From: an uncultured Methylococcales bacterium
GTDB taxonomy: Bacteria; Pseudomonadota; Gammaproteobacteria; Methylococcales; Methylomonadaceae
Direction of reading: 5' to 3'
DNA: 47,796 nt
NCBI GenBank assembly: GCA_903902705.1
Contig: CAIUVX010000127.1
Location: 1 to 47,796, forward strand
Position numbers and translations under genes: made by a program. Below are positions 1 through 8,013 of the stretch, piece by piece (within the stretch, counting starts at the first letter, position 1; every line of letters starts with the position of its first letter). A model generated the notes under the pieces. It saw only the letters and a program-made list of their open reading frames with translations. It ran no database searches and was not told the DNA's origin.

Positions 1-1
1 A

Positions 2-106
2 GCTCTAATTAATATCAGCAAAAAATGGACGATGCCATTGCGTGATTGGAAACCCGCTTTAAATCGATTCTCCATTCAGTTTGAGGATAGAATGCCTCAG
101 CAGTAA
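2..106 (+). pseudogene. C-terminal end of an IS256/Mutator-type transposase, cut by the window edge
   Basis: The frame is open from the first bases and ends at TAA 104-106, giving 34 residues. They contain KKWTMPLRDWKPALNRFSIQ and then FEDRMPQ, which match the usual C-terminus of IS256-family (Mutator-type) transposases. The catalytic DDE residues would lie upstream of the window, so it cannot be said whether the element is intact. A second, unrelated transposase remnant follows at once, so at least two elements landed here. Confidence 0.7.
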
Positions 107-437
107 TCAACCGCTATTTACACAAAATTCTGGATACCCTCGTCGCTTAACCTTCATCGGTGAACAACAGGATATTCGCATTACTGGACTGATGGATTGT
201 CAAGCCCGTTCAGAATGCGCTTTACACAGCCATTTCACCGCACTGAATCTAATCAAATGGCATGACAGACAACACGCAACCACCCGAAAACCCATCTCTG
301 TCTCTAGCTGGAAAAATAGATTTTTCAATCAGTTACTCATCGATCGTATTTATCTAAACTCTGCAATCGACTTGAGTTTGATTAAATTCTCTCCCTTTTA
401 TCAGCAGCTTTGTAACTTCGGCGTGATTTCTTATTAA
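107..437 (+). pseudogene. Degenerate C-terminal fragment of a DDE transposase (IS4-like)
   Basis: About 110 residues are readable up to TAA 435-437. The stretch ITGLMDCQARSECALHSHF followed by TALNLIKWHDRQ recalls the C-terminal part of IS4-like DDE transposases, which usually read GL.DCQAR....L.FHFNASLTALNL. The end, LCNFGVISY, also resembles the family's C-terminus. The FNAS part is missing, there is no credible start, and the N-terminal catalytic region is absent, so this is a relic. The exact IS family is uncertain. Confidence 0.6.
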
Positions 438-529
438 ATCTGTCTGAAGTATTGCTGTTTAGTGTGGCCACATCAAAGCATTGGTGCTGTAGATTGGCTG
501 TTAATAAGCAAAATGTCAGGTTATACAGT

Positions 530-547
530 GCTGAACTCTGTTAAAAT
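530..547 (+). repeat. 18-bp inverted repeat, left copy (partner 7817-7834)
   Basis: GCTGAACTCTGTTAAAAT lies about 85 bp upstream of map. The exact reverse complement occurs at 7817-7834, just upstream of the rpsB promoter. Weaker similarity continues past the 18 bp (an AGGTT-AAAA block on both sides). On the rpsB side the sequence is inside a transposase relic read on the minus strand. The two copies bracket the map-glnD segment in opposite orientation. Confidence 0.75.
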
Positions 548-631
548 TGTCGGTATTGAGGTTCAAAAGTTAGCGATTGAAAACTGTGTTGTGCCTTGAA
601 CCTTGAACTTTGAATCTTGTACTCTGACATT

Positions 632-1393
632 ATGATTATTATTAAAACCGAAACTGAAATTGAAAAAATGCGTGTCGCGGGCAAATTAGCGGCCGAAGTT
701 CTAGAAATGATTGAATCCCATGTGGTTGCAGGAATTACCACTAATGAACTGGATTTGATTTGTCATAATTACATGGTGGATGTGCAAAAAGTCATTCCTG
801 CACCGCTTAATTATAAAGGATTTCCTAAATCTATTTGTACTTCAGTGAATCAGCAGGTTTGTCATGGTATACCCAATGAGAAAAAGCTGAAAACAGGCGA
901 TATTATTAATATTGATATTACCGTAATTAAAGACGGCTATCATGGCGATACTAGCAAAATGTTCTATGTCGGTGAAGTCAGTCCTCATGCCAAACGACTG
1001 TGTCAAATTACTCAAGAAGCGATGTATCTGGGGATTCAGCAAGTCAAAGCAGGCGCGAGATTAGGTGACATTGGTCATGCGATTCAAAAATACGCTGAAA
1101 CTAATCGTTATTCGGTGGTGCGTGAGTTTTGTGGTCACGGTATCGGCAAAAAGTTTCATGAAGAGCCGCAAGTGCTACATTACGGTAAAGCGGGAACGGG
1201 CGAAGTGTTAGATGCAGGCATGATATTAACCATTGAACCGATGATTAATTTGGGCAAAAAAGAGGTTAAAGTGTTGTCTGATGGCTGGGTTGCTGTGACT
1301 AAAGATCGTAGTTTATCCGCTCAGTTTGAACACACTATTCTCGTTACCCCCGATGGTTATGAAATCCTAACGTTGCGGCAGGAAGAGATGTGA
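632..1393 (+). CDS. map: Methionine aminopeptidase, type I
   Basis: Removes the initiator methionine from nascent proteins in the cytoplasm and uses two metal ions. All five metal ligands of the E. coli enzyme are recognisable: D95 and D106 (NIDITVIKDGYHGDTS), H169 (EFCGHGIGKKFHEEP), E202 (ILTIEPM) and E233 (QFEHTILVT). ATG 632 gives 253 residues and the family-typical N-terminus IIIKTETEIEKMR. A TTG at 617 in the same frame would add five untypical residues and was not used. The stop overlaps the glnD start, so the two genes are probably translationally coupled. In most gammaproteobacteria map is divergent from rpsB; here both point the same way and lie 6.6 kb apart. Confidence 0.97.
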   Translation: MIIIKTETEIEKMRVAGKLAAEVLEMIESHVVAGITTNELDLICHNYMVDVQKVIPAPLNYKGFPKSICTSVNQQVCHGIPNEKKLKTGDIINIDITVIKDGYHGDTSKMFYVGEVSPHAKRLCQITQEAMYLGIQQVKAGARLGDIGHAIQKYAETNRYSVVREFCGHGIGKKFHEEPQVLHYGKAGTGEVLDAGMILTIEPMINLGKKEVKVLSDGWVAVTKDRSLSAQFEHTILVTPDGYEILTLRQEEM

Positions 1394-4044
1394 ATACCGT
1401 AAAAAAAACCATTGATACCTCGCTTTTTAGTAAACAAGGCAGTCTATTATTGTTTATTAAGCAATTATTAAAACAAAAAGATACTGAGTTACGGGAAAAA
1501 TTTAATCCACATCTTTCCGTTGCCAAGCTACTGAAAGAAAAATCGAATTTTATTGATAAAATTCTGAGTTGTTGCTGGCAACATTTTTTAGCAGACTACG
1601 CGTCACAATTATCCTTATGTGCAGTGGGCGGTTATGGCAGAAAAGAGCTGTTCCCCTATTCCGATATAGACATTATTGTCTTGTTGGATAATGATGAAAC
1701 TGACGATTATCAAGAGGCATTGAGCAATTTTTTCACTTTTCTGTGGGATGTAGGCTTAAAACCTGGGCAAAGTGTTAGAACTGTTCAACAGTGTGTAGAT
1801 TCTGCCCTAAAGGATCAGACTATCATGACTAGCTTGATGGAAAGTCGTTTAATCTATGGCAATGTGGCACTGCATCAACACCTTAAACAGGAAACTTCAC
1901 CTGATAAAATCTGGTCATCGGATAAATTTTTTGCTGCCAAAATGGAAGAGCAACGGTTGCGTTATGCTCGATTCCATGACACTGCCTACAATCTTGAACC
2001 TAATATCAAAGAAGGACCTGGCGGCTTGCGTGATCGGCAAGTTATCGCTTGGGTGTTTAAACGCCATTACAATTCATCTACTCTTAAAGAGCTGATTAAA
2101 TACGGATTTTTACCGCAATCGGAATATACAGAACTGGTTGACGCGCTAGAGGTACTGTGGCGTATTCGTTATGCTTTACATCTTTTGACCAATCGCGCCG
2201 AAGATCGCTTAATTTTTGATTATCAACGTTACCTTGCTCAACAATTTGGCTTTAGCACCGCCGATAATCAATATAATCAAGATGTCGAACAGTTCATGCA
2301 GTTTTATTTTCAGACTGTACAAGGTTTAGAGCGACTCAATGAAATGCTGTTGCAATTGTTTAATGAACGCTTCGTGCATGGCAAAAATAGCATTAAACCG
2401 ATTGCTGTCAACGATTGCTTTGTCGCTATCAATGGCTATCTGGAAGCCATAGATGATCGGGTATTTGAACGGCAACCGCTCATGCTATTAGCCATTTTTT
2501 TAATTCTGCAACAAAATCCAAACCTCAAAGGTATTCGTGCGACGACCCTACGCTTGATTCGTAAAAATTTGCCATTAATTAATGATGCTTTCCGTGAAAA
2601 TAAAGCCGCTAATCGTCTATTCATAGAGTTGTTAAGGCAATCACGCGGACTGACACATGAACTCAGACGCATGAATCGTTATGGGGTATTAGCCGCTTAC
2701 ATTCCCTGCTTTGCTAATATTGTGGCACGAATGCAGTATGACTTATTTCATATCTACACCGTAGATGAACATACTTTATTTGTGATTGCTAATTTACGCC
2801 GCTTTTCTTTAATAACACAGAATGCCGAATTACCATTTTGCAATGATATATTTTTGCTGATTCCAAAGCCAGAGATACTGTACATTGCTGCTTTATTTCA
2901 TGATATAGCCAAAGGTAAAAATGGCGACCATTCCGTGATTGGTGAAGAGATTGCTATAACTTTCTGTCATCAGCACGACTTATCTCCGCATGATACCAAA
3001 CTGGTTGCGTGGTTGGTGCGTTACCATCTTGTGATGTCCATGACCGCGCAACGCAAGGACATTAGCGACCCAGATGTCATTCATGAATTTGCCAAAAAAG
3101 TGGGAAGTACCGAATACCTCAATTACCTGTACTTACTGACGGTTGCTGATATACGCGCTACTAATCCCGAATTATGGAATTCGTGGAAAGATGCGTTACT
3201 AAAGGATTTGTATTCTTCCACCCATAACGCCTTACGCCGAGGATTGCAAAACCCTATCGCGCTTGCTGACCGCCTACGCGACAACCGACTGGAAGCCAAA
3301 GATCAGCTAATAAAACAAGGACTCACTGAAGACACTATCGAGCATTTATGGCAATACGTCACTGATGATTATTTCTTACGCTACGCCGCCGATGAAATCG
3401 CATGGCACACTATCGCCATTACCTCCGCCAAAGAAAGCCATTTACCCCTAGTATTACTGCGTCTGCAAACTCAACACGGCAGTGCTGAAGTATTTGTTTA
3501 TGCCAAAGACCAAGAGGGTATTTTTTCTATCTGCACCGCTACTCTGGATCAACTTGGACTCACCATTCTCGATGCTCGCATTATGACCACCCTGAATAAT
3601 TATGTACTCAATAGCTTTCAAGTATTGGAACAATCAGGCAAGCCCATTACTGAAGAATTTAGAGAAGCACATATTTGCAATCACTTACGTTTTAACCTAC
3701 TGCATGGTGAAGTCAAAGAACACCGAAACATTCATCGGCAGGAAAAACTCAGACAAGCACAACACTTCCCTATTCCCACTGACATTAAGTTTCATGATGA
3801 CACTCTTAATCGGCATACTATCATGGAGCTTATCACTACCGACCACGCGGGCTTATTATCGAAAGTAGGTTACGCCTTTATGCAGCAACACATTCATCTA
3901 CACAGCGCGAAAATCACCACCATCGGCAGCCGTGTCGAAGATATGTTCTACATTACCGACCAACAACTACAGCCCATTACTGATAAAAATAAGCAGCAAC
4001 AAATTCGTGCAGCGATTTTAAAAGTATTGGATATAGCCGTGTGA
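1390..4044 (+). CDS. glnD: Bifunctional uridylyltransferase/uridylyl-removing enzyme (PII sensor)
   Basis: Senses glutamine and adds or removes UMP on PII proteins, which sets glutamine synthetase activity and nitrogen gene expression. The 884 residues show the full family order. A nucleotidyltransferase domain has GGYGRKELFPYSDID at about 80-94 (D92 and D94 as metal ligands). The HD hydrolase motif FHDIAKGKNGDHS lies near 502-514. Two C-terminal ACT domains start near 695 and 810. The start is GTG 1390, overlapping the TGA of map by four bases (GTGA). No frame break is visible. Downstream lie only repeats and a dead toxin gene. In many relatives dapD or another biosynthetic gene follows, and it is absent here. 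Confidence 0.97.
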   Translation: MNTVKKTIDTSLFSKQGSLLLFIKQLLKQKDTELREKFNPHLSVAKLLKEKSNFIDKILSCCWQHFLADYASQLSLCAVGGYGRKELFPYSDIDIIVLLDNDETDDYQEALSNFFTFLWDVGLKPGQSVRTVQQCVDSALKDQTIMTSLMESRLIYGNVALHQHLKQETSPDKIWSSDKFFAAKMEEQRLRYARFHDTAYNLEPNIKEGPGGLRDRQVIAWVFKRHYNSSTLKELIKYGFLPQSEYTELVDALEVLWRIRYALHLLTNRAEDRLIFDYQRYLAQQFGFSTADNQYNQDVEQFMQFYFQTVQGLERLNEMLLQLFNERFVHGKNSIKPIAVNDCFVAINGYLEAIDDRVFERQPLMLLAIFLILQQNPNLKGIRATTLRLIRKNLPLINDAFRENKAANRLFIELLRQSRGLTHELRRMNRYGVLAAYIPCFANIVARMQYDLFHIYTVDEHTLFVIANLRRFSLITQNAELPFCNDIFLLIPKPEILYIAALFHDIAKGKNGDHSVIGEEIAITFCHQHDLSPHDTKLVAWLVRYHLVMSMTAQRKDISDPDVIHEFAKKVGSTEYLNYLYLLTVADIRATNPELWNSWKDALLKDLYSSTHNALRRGLQNPIALADRLRDNRLEAKDQLIKQGLTEDTIEHLWQYVTDDYFLRYAADEIAWHTIAITSAKESHLPLVLLRLQTQHGSAEVFVYAKDQEGIFSICTATLDQLGLTILDARIMTTLNNYVLNSFQVLEQSGKPITEEFREAHICNHLRFNLLHGEVKEHRNIHRQEKLRQAQHFPIPTDIKFHDDTLNRHTIMELITTDHAGLLSKVGYAFMQQHIHLHSAKITTIGSRVEDMFYITDQQLQPITDKNKQQQIRAAILKVLDIAV

Positions 4045-4064
4045 ATAACTATAGCCAAAGCACA

Positions 4065-4110
4065 ATAAAATGATGCCGTTCGTGGTGAGCTTGTTGAGCA
4101 GTCGAACCAC
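4065..4110. repeat. Dispersed repeat with GTTCGTGGTGAGCTTG core (related to 46401-46517)
   Basis: The sequence ATAAAATGAT, two bases, then CGTTCGTGGTGAGCTTG appears here. It recurs at 46401-46436 with the same ATAAAATGAT prefix. Only one arm is present in this copy, followed by a degenerate GTCGAACCAC. At 46.4 kb the element has both inverted arms. It is a palindromic, REP-like intergenic repeat of unknown function. Confidence 0.6.
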
Positions 4111-4128
4111 ATTTACATTATTATTACA

Positions 4129-4332
4129 TTACTACCGTTAGAAATTCGTGAACTGGCAGACAAAAATCTCCAACTACTCAAAGCCAACCATGCTCATCCA
4201 TCTTTACAACTCAAGAAAGTTGGTAAAATATGACCTGTTCGTGTTGGCTTATATTATCACGCTGCTGCAACAAAAATTGAAGACGGATTCTTATGGGTTT
4301 GAATTGGAACTCATGCAGTAGTGACAAATTAA
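4129..4332 (+). pseudogene. Dead ParE/RelE-like toxin gene with two internal stops
   Basis: Reading the frame through 4129-4332 gives LLPLEIRELADKNLQLLKAN, then HAHPSLQLKKVGKI, a stop, PVRVGLYYHAAATKIEDGF, then LWV, a stop and IGTHA. This matches a common family of small ParE/RelE-like toxins that usually read KVG.FWSVRVGL.YRALA and LWFWIGTHAEYDKL. Both in-frame TGA codons sit where the family has tryptophan (TGG). The N-terminus is missing and seems replaced by the repeat at 4065-4110. There is no antitoxin gene beside it. Family assignment is from memory of the motif. Confidence 0.6.
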
Positions 4333-4410
4333 GTAGCTGAGTATATTTCTTTTAACATTTACAATGGAGTCCAAAAAATAGCTGTCTTAATTTTACCGTA
4401 GTGGAAATAT

Positions 4411-4440
4411 TGGGTTACGCTATCGCTAATCCAACCTACA
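4411..4440. repeat. Intergenic repeat unit, inverted relative of 9791-9820
   Basis: This 30-bp unit begins TGGGTTACGCTATCGCTA and ends CCAACCTACA. It is the reverse complement of 9791-9820 with two mismatches by eye. The same kind of unit forms a long hairpin after tsf. It lies in the gap before the NlpE-like gene and has no coding content. Confidence 0.7.
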
Positions 4441-4494
4441 AAATCAGCAAACAATGAAAATAATTAACTCTTTACCAGCTTTGGAGAAATTTAG

Positions 4495-5028
4495 ATGAAA
4501 GCATTAAAAAAACGCACCATACAAAATCTGACAGTGATTTTTTTCAGTACCTTGTTTGCTGCTAATGCGGCAATGGCAGCAACAGATCTGACAGCGCAAG
4601 AAAGTTATGCTAGAGCACTTGCAAAAAATCATCAGCAAGAAACAGATCACTCAGCCCACGAGAACCCTATCGATAAAAGTCAGGATTTTCATGGTGTTTT
4701 TTACGGTTTTCTCCCTTGCAATGATTGTAATGGCATTAAAACAACGCTGTCTTTAAAACAAAAGAACATTTATCTGTTAGTGACTCAGCCTGCAAGAGAC
4801 TCTTCACGGGAGTTTTATGAAAAAGGAAAATACAGTTGGGATGATGAAAAGCATATCGTTGTTTTAACACCGCGTAACGAATCAACCACACGGCAGTACC
4901 TTATTAAAGATGAAGGTACGCTCGTTCAACTTAACAGTGATGGATCGGAGATGTCGAAGGAGCTGGAAGAGAGCTTTAGTTTGCGTAGAAGCGACACGGT
5001 AAAGTCACGCGAGGTACACATTCACTAG
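4495..5028 (+). CDS. Periplasmic NlpE-like protein, no lipobox
   Basis: The 177-residue protein has a signal peptide with a positive start (MKALKKR), a hydrophobic core and a likely signal peptidase I site after AAMA near residue 28. The mature part contains FHGVFYGFLPCNDCNGIKT, the hallmark of the NlpE N-terminal domain, with a CxxC pair at C75 and C78. It continues with the family's pattern of a bulky residue hydrophobic strand, Y.KGKY.W and an L.L...G end. E. coli NlpE is an outer-membrane lipoprotein that reports surface contact and envelope stress to Cpx. Here no cysteine follows the signal peptide, so the protein should be soluble in the periplasm. Its role could be metal binding or stress sensing. 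It is monocistronic and converges with the next gene. Confidence 0.75.
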   Translation: MKALKKRTIQNLTVIFFSTLFAANAAMAATDLTAQESYARALAKNHQQETDHSAHENPIDKSQDFHGVFYGFLPCNDCNGIKTTLSLKQKNIYLLVTQPARDSSREFYEKGKYSWDDEKHIVVLTPRNESTTRQYLIKDEGTLVQLNSDGSEMSKELEESFSLRRSDTVKSREVHIH

Positions 5029-5041
5029 ATGGATTTTGGGG

Positions 5042-6388
5042 TTAAATATCAGCTTGCAACGTCGCAGTTACTAATATTCCGACTACTGGCTCACCTGCTT
5101 CTTTGCGCAAAATCACGGTTTCCATTGCGCGTATATCGAAGCCTGCATTGCTTAAGCAATCGCTGACATAACGTGGAGTGTGGGCATAGCGACCGTGATA
5201 GTTTAATTTAAAGCCTTGCTCGTCTTCGTGCTTTTCTAAGGTAAAAACTAATGAACCTGTTGCTGCCAGTGCCTGACTGGCAGCTTGTAAAAAGGCTTCT
5301 AACGCACCAAAATAGACTAAGGTATCCGCTGAAATAATTAAGTCGAAAGTTTTATCATACGATAGCAGATATTTGACTAAATCGGCTTTGACTAATTCAT
5401 CGTAAAGATTACGCTGCTTGGCTTGGTTTAACATACCTTGTGATAAATCAACGCCAATGAGTTTTTCGGCATAAGGTCTTAAGGCAATGCCCGATAAGCC
5501 TGTACCACAACCTGCATCAAGCACACATTGTAATTTTGGTGTGTCAGAAAAAAGCACTGCAACGGCTTGACCAACTAAGCTAGGCGCACAATAGTCAAGC
5601 CGATTCAATACGGCATCAAAGCTGGCGGCAAACCTATCAAAAGTTTCTTGTATGTAGCTTTCTGACGCTCTTTCAGGTATGAAGCCTGTGTGCGCTAAAA
5701 AATGATGTTGAGCTATATGATTGTCTGGGTCAACAGCTATCCATTGTTGCAATACTTCGCGGGAAGCATCTGGTTGCCCCATTGCTAATAATAGTTTCCA
5801 TAGCCGTTGATAAATGATTTTTTGGCTAGGATTTAGTATGAGAGAGGCGCGGTAGACATTGATTGCTTGCTGATAATTGCCATTCGCTCGATAGCTATTG
5901 CCTAAATTGTGCAATACATCAGGATTATCAGGACTTAATTCTAAGGCGCGTGTTAACAGTGCAATAGATTCTTCATAGGCTTCTAACTGTCGAAGAGCCG
6001 ACCCTAAATTATTGTGTGCGCCCGCATGATCTGGGGACAATAGTAGCACTTGACGATAAGCATCTACCGCACCTTGCACATCGCCTGTTTCTTTCAGTAC
6101 ATTACCAAAGTTGTTTAGCGCGTCCAAGTAATCAGGCACGATAGCAAGGGCTTGTTTGATATGAGTAATTGCCTGTTCACTTTGCCCTATTTGGTGTAGC
6201 AACACACCAAAATAATGCAGTGCATCGGGGTTTTGTGGTTGCAGTTCTAACAGTGAACGGTAGAGTTTTTCTGCATCTTCAAGTCGTTGTTGTTGATGCA
6301 ATTCAATTGCCAGTTTAAATGCTTGTTCTGGCGTGAGTCGCTGATCTTTTGGGTGTTTTGCGGCAGACCTCCGCTCATGGCGGTTCAT
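5042..6388 (-). CDS. TPR-repeat protein fused to a class I SAM methyltransferase
   Basis: The 448 residues fall into two parts. Residues about 18-235 hold roughly six TPR units, recognisable by repeated A..Y...L.L.P....A...G patterns. Residues about 265-445 form a Rossmann-type methyltransferase with VLDAGCGTGLSGIAL as the SAM-binding motif I and LIGVDLSQGML as motif II. Such fusions are common in methanotrophs and other aquatic proteobacteria, but their substrates are unknown. The TPR part probably binds a protein partner or substrate. ATG 6388 gives a charged N-terminus, MNRHERRSAAKHP. The gene stands alone on the minus strand and converges with the NlpE-like gene, with only 13 bp between stops. 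Confidence 0.85.
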   Translation of the reverse strand: MNRHERRSAAKHPKDQRLTPEQAFKLAIELHQQQRLEDAEKLYRSLLELQPQNPDALHYFGVLLHQIGQSEQAITHIKQALAIVPDYLDALNNFGNVLKETGDVQGAVDAYRQVLLLSPDHAGAHNNLGSALRQLEAYEESIALLTRALELSPDNPDVLHNLGNSYRANGNYQQAINVYRASLILNPSQKIIYQRLWKLLLAMGQPDASREVLQQWIAVDPDNHIAQHHFLAHTGFIPERASESYIQETFDRFAASFDAVLNRLDYCAPSLVGQAVAVLFSDTPKLQCVLDAGCGTGLSGIALRPYAEKLIGVDLSQGMLNQAKQRNLYDELVKADLVKYLLSYDKTFDLIISADTLVYFGALEAFLQAASQALAATGSLVFTLEKHEDEQGFKLNYHGRYAHTPRYVSDCLSNAGFDIRAMETVILRKEAGEPVVGILVTATLQADI

Positions 6389-6525
6389 TGTGCTAGCTCT
6401 AATAAAATCAATTTACAGCGTTTAGCAGGTTTTAAAGACAGCTTAAAAATATATCTTATTGAGGTAGTCATCTGCGTGGCTTCACAATGTTGATTGAAAG
6501 TTAGGCAGCGCGACTAAATTCGCGC

Positions 6526-6906
6526 CTACTTTTTTATATAACTAAAGCGTTGATCGTCATTAGGTGTGCCTTCAAAGACACCATTTGATTCAGCGGCTGC
6601 GTCCCACAATACAACTTCTTCAATTTTTTTCGCTAAGGCAAAATCTCTTTCGGTTACGCCTTTGGCTGAATGAGTGACTAATTTAACGATAACAAAGGCA
6701 TAAGAGATGCTCATATCTGGATGATGCCATGCTTTTTCGGCTAAATGTCCGACGGTTGTCACCACCATCAGAGTGGCTTTCCAGCCGCTAGTTTTTATTT
6801 TGCGTCTAATCCAGCCGTTTTCATACGTCCAATTGGGTAGTTCCTTTGTTAAACGTTGTACTATTTCGGTATCACTGAATGCAATCGGGTGTTGGTGTTC
6901 TGACAT
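6526..6906 (-). CDS. phhB: Pterin-4a-carbinolamine dehydratase family protein
   Basis: The 126 residues carry the family's core. HHPDMSISYAFVIVKLVTH includes the His-His-Pro catalytic and pterin-binding segment, and the usual GVTERDFALAKKIE helix follows. The known enzyme dehydrates 4a-hydroxytetrahydropterin after aromatic amino-acid hydroxylation. No phenylalanine hydroxylase gene is adjacent. Many bacteria without phhA carry such a protein, where it may serve molybdopterin or folate metabolism, so the physiological role is open. The C-terminal 25 residues (VLWDAAAESNGVFEG onward) go beyond the minimal domain of about 100 residues. The gene symbol is given for family membership only. Confidence 0.85.
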   Translation of the reverse strand: MSEHQHPIAFSDTEIVQRLTKELPNWTYENGWIRRKIKTSGWKATLMVVTTVGHLAEKAWHHPDMSISYAFVIVKLVTHSAKGVTERDFALAKKIEEVVLWDAAAESNGVFEGTPNDDQRFSYIKK

Positions 6907-6982
6907 AAATACCTCGAATCATTGGAAAAGTCTACGCTAAGTCTTGGGTAGTGGATTAAATCTGTTGTTTTTACTTTTGAGC

Positions 6983-7017
6983 ATGACTGCTAGTCCTTTA
7001 TAAGTACTAGCAGTCAT
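6983..7017. repeat. Perfect 12-bp inverted repeat downstream of the TerB-like gene
   Basis: The arms ATGACTGCTAGT (6983-6994) and ACTAGCAGTCAT (7006-7017) are exact complements around an 11-base loop. The hairpin is downstream of the minus-strand gene at 7066-7278 and upstream of the phhB-like gene. No clear T-run follows on either strand, so factor-independent termination is not convincing. Processing or simply a mobile palindromic repeat are alternatives. Confidence 0.6.
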
Positions 7018-7065
7018 TAAGCTAACCTACTACCGTCTTGTTTTCCATTCCTTAGACTTCTTAGC

Positions 7066-7278
7066 TTACTTAACTGCCGCTTGCGCTTCTGCAATCAAAT
7101 CATCTAATAATTTTACTGCTGTTTTCGCTTCTGCTTTGATTTCCAGCAAAAAATCTAATTCACTTTTAGAAATAATACCATCCACAAATATTTCTTTACG
7201 AAGAATTTCAACTTCTTTTTGTGTGATATGTCCATCTGCTAAAGCAAATGCTTTAGCTACTTTGCGCCATTCTGCCAT
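7066..7278 (-). CDS. Small TerB-like helical protein
   Basis: This protein of 70 residues has two similar halves: ADGHITQKEVEILRKEIF and VDGIISKSELDFLLEIK. Each shows a D-G-x-I then E..x.L pattern, as in the TerB fold found in tellurite-resistance proteins. The C-terminus is a charged alanine-rich helix. No ter operon genes are nearby, so a tellurite function should not be inferred. The protein has no signal peptide or membrane segment. The start is ATG 7278. Function is unknown; the fold is a pattern-based guess. Confidence 0.6.
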   Translation of the reverse strand: MAEWRKVAKAFALADGHITQKEVEILRKEIFVDGIISKSELDFLLEIKAEAKTAVKLLDDLIAEAQAAVK

Positions 7279-7469
7279 TGTTATTACCTTAATAATGATT
7301 TTTGAAATAAGCGCGATATTTCACGCTGTTTGTTTAAGCTAAGGATTAATAAATCCTTAGTGTTGTTCAGATTAACACAGTACAAATAGGCTTGCCAACT
7401 AACTGCCCTTCATCTGTGATACCACCAAGCAAACCCACCAAAACGAAAAAAGAGCCTAAAAATTGGGTG

Positions 7470-7845
7470 TTAGTTAACGTGATTTAATTTACTGATACAC
7501 CGTTGCTGCATTTCCATAGTGCGCTGGTCGAGTTCCAATACATCAGCAATAGCAAGGCTTGAAAGACCATAACAGCTTAACTTGGCGACTTGTTCATACT
7601 GTTTAAAACTGCCTTGTTTGCCAAATAACGCGCTATAACCCGTTTCAGAAAACCGATGTTTTCCGAACATCTGTCGCGGAATAGGGTCGTTCTTGGTGAT
7701 ACAAACCCCCGTCTTTGGTTAGCTTGTTGTCGCTTCTTTGATAGCATGGACAATTCTGTCTTGGACAGAATAGCGTTAACTCGGCGTTGATTTCAGGTGT
7801 TTTAAACCTTAAGGCGATTTTAACAGAGTTCAGCTTGTTGTAAAA
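7470..7845 (-). pseudogene. Frameshifted transposase-like gene (zinc ribbon plus helix-turn-helix)
   Basis: On the minus strand one frame reads FCPRQNCPCYQRSDNKLTKD and then a GGLYHQ segment, resembling a zinc-binding N-terminus. A second frame continues with ITKNDPIPRQMFGKHRFS, then SALFGKQGSFKQYEQVAKLS and GLSSLAIADVLELDQRT, a helix-turn-helix pattern, ending at about 7470. The two parts join across a frameshift near 7700. No start codon exists in the first frame and the catalytic part is missing. I read it as an IS transposase relic; the family is not identified. Its upstream end contains the right copy of the 18-bp inverted repeat. Confidence 0.55.
7817..7834 (-). repeat. 18-bp inverted repeat, right copy (partner 530-547)
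   Basis: This is the exact reverse complement of 530-547. It sits directly before the putative rpsB -35 box and inside the transposase relic on the minus strand. Together the copies bracket map, glnD and the genes up to the relic. See the finding on a possible inversion. Confidence 0.75.
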
Positions 7846-7863
7846 AGCTAATCATGATATAAA
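7835..7863 (+). promoter_or_regulatory. Putative sigma-70 promoter of rpsB
   Basis: TTGTTG (7835-7840) and TATAAA (7858-7863) are separated by 17 bases, an ideal spacing. The -10 box matches five of six consensus positions, while the -35 box matches only partly. A start near 7870 would give a leader of about 145 nt before rpsB, which fits the long leaders of ribosomal protein operons. Confidence 0.45.
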
Positions 7864-7869
7864 GGCAAG

Positions 7870-8013
7870 TTGATTTTTACAACAATACTCACACTTATCG
7901 TCACGTTTGGTAGGGTGCTTGGTCACAATTCAATTGTAGCAAGTTATCAGGCGGGATAAGTGGCGGCGTAACCCACTCGGCTTAGTCCGAATTTTAAATC
8001 TTAGGAGAAATAA
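7870..8013 (+). promoter_or_regulatory. rpsB 5' leader, possible S2 autoregulatory RNA
   Basis: Between the putative promoter and rpsB there are about 145 bases without a gene. They contain a small palindrome ACAATT-C-AATTGT (7925-7937) and a stem AGTGG (7959-7963) with CCACT (7973-7977), followed by CGGCTTAGTCCG. In many gammaproteobacteria the rpsB leader folds and binds S2 to repress the operon. The layout fits, but I cannot align it to the known leader family. The ribosome binding site AGGAG is at 8003-8007. Confidence 0.3.

Noticed and set aside
541-741. A 66-codon minus-strand frame overlapping the map start
   Set aside because: It overlaps map on the opposite strand and shows no recognisable protein.
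4129-4332. TGA read as tryptophan (alternative genetic code)
   Set aside because: Several intact genes here end in TGA (map, glnD, folK, prlC), so TGA is a normal stop and the toxin frame is simply broken.
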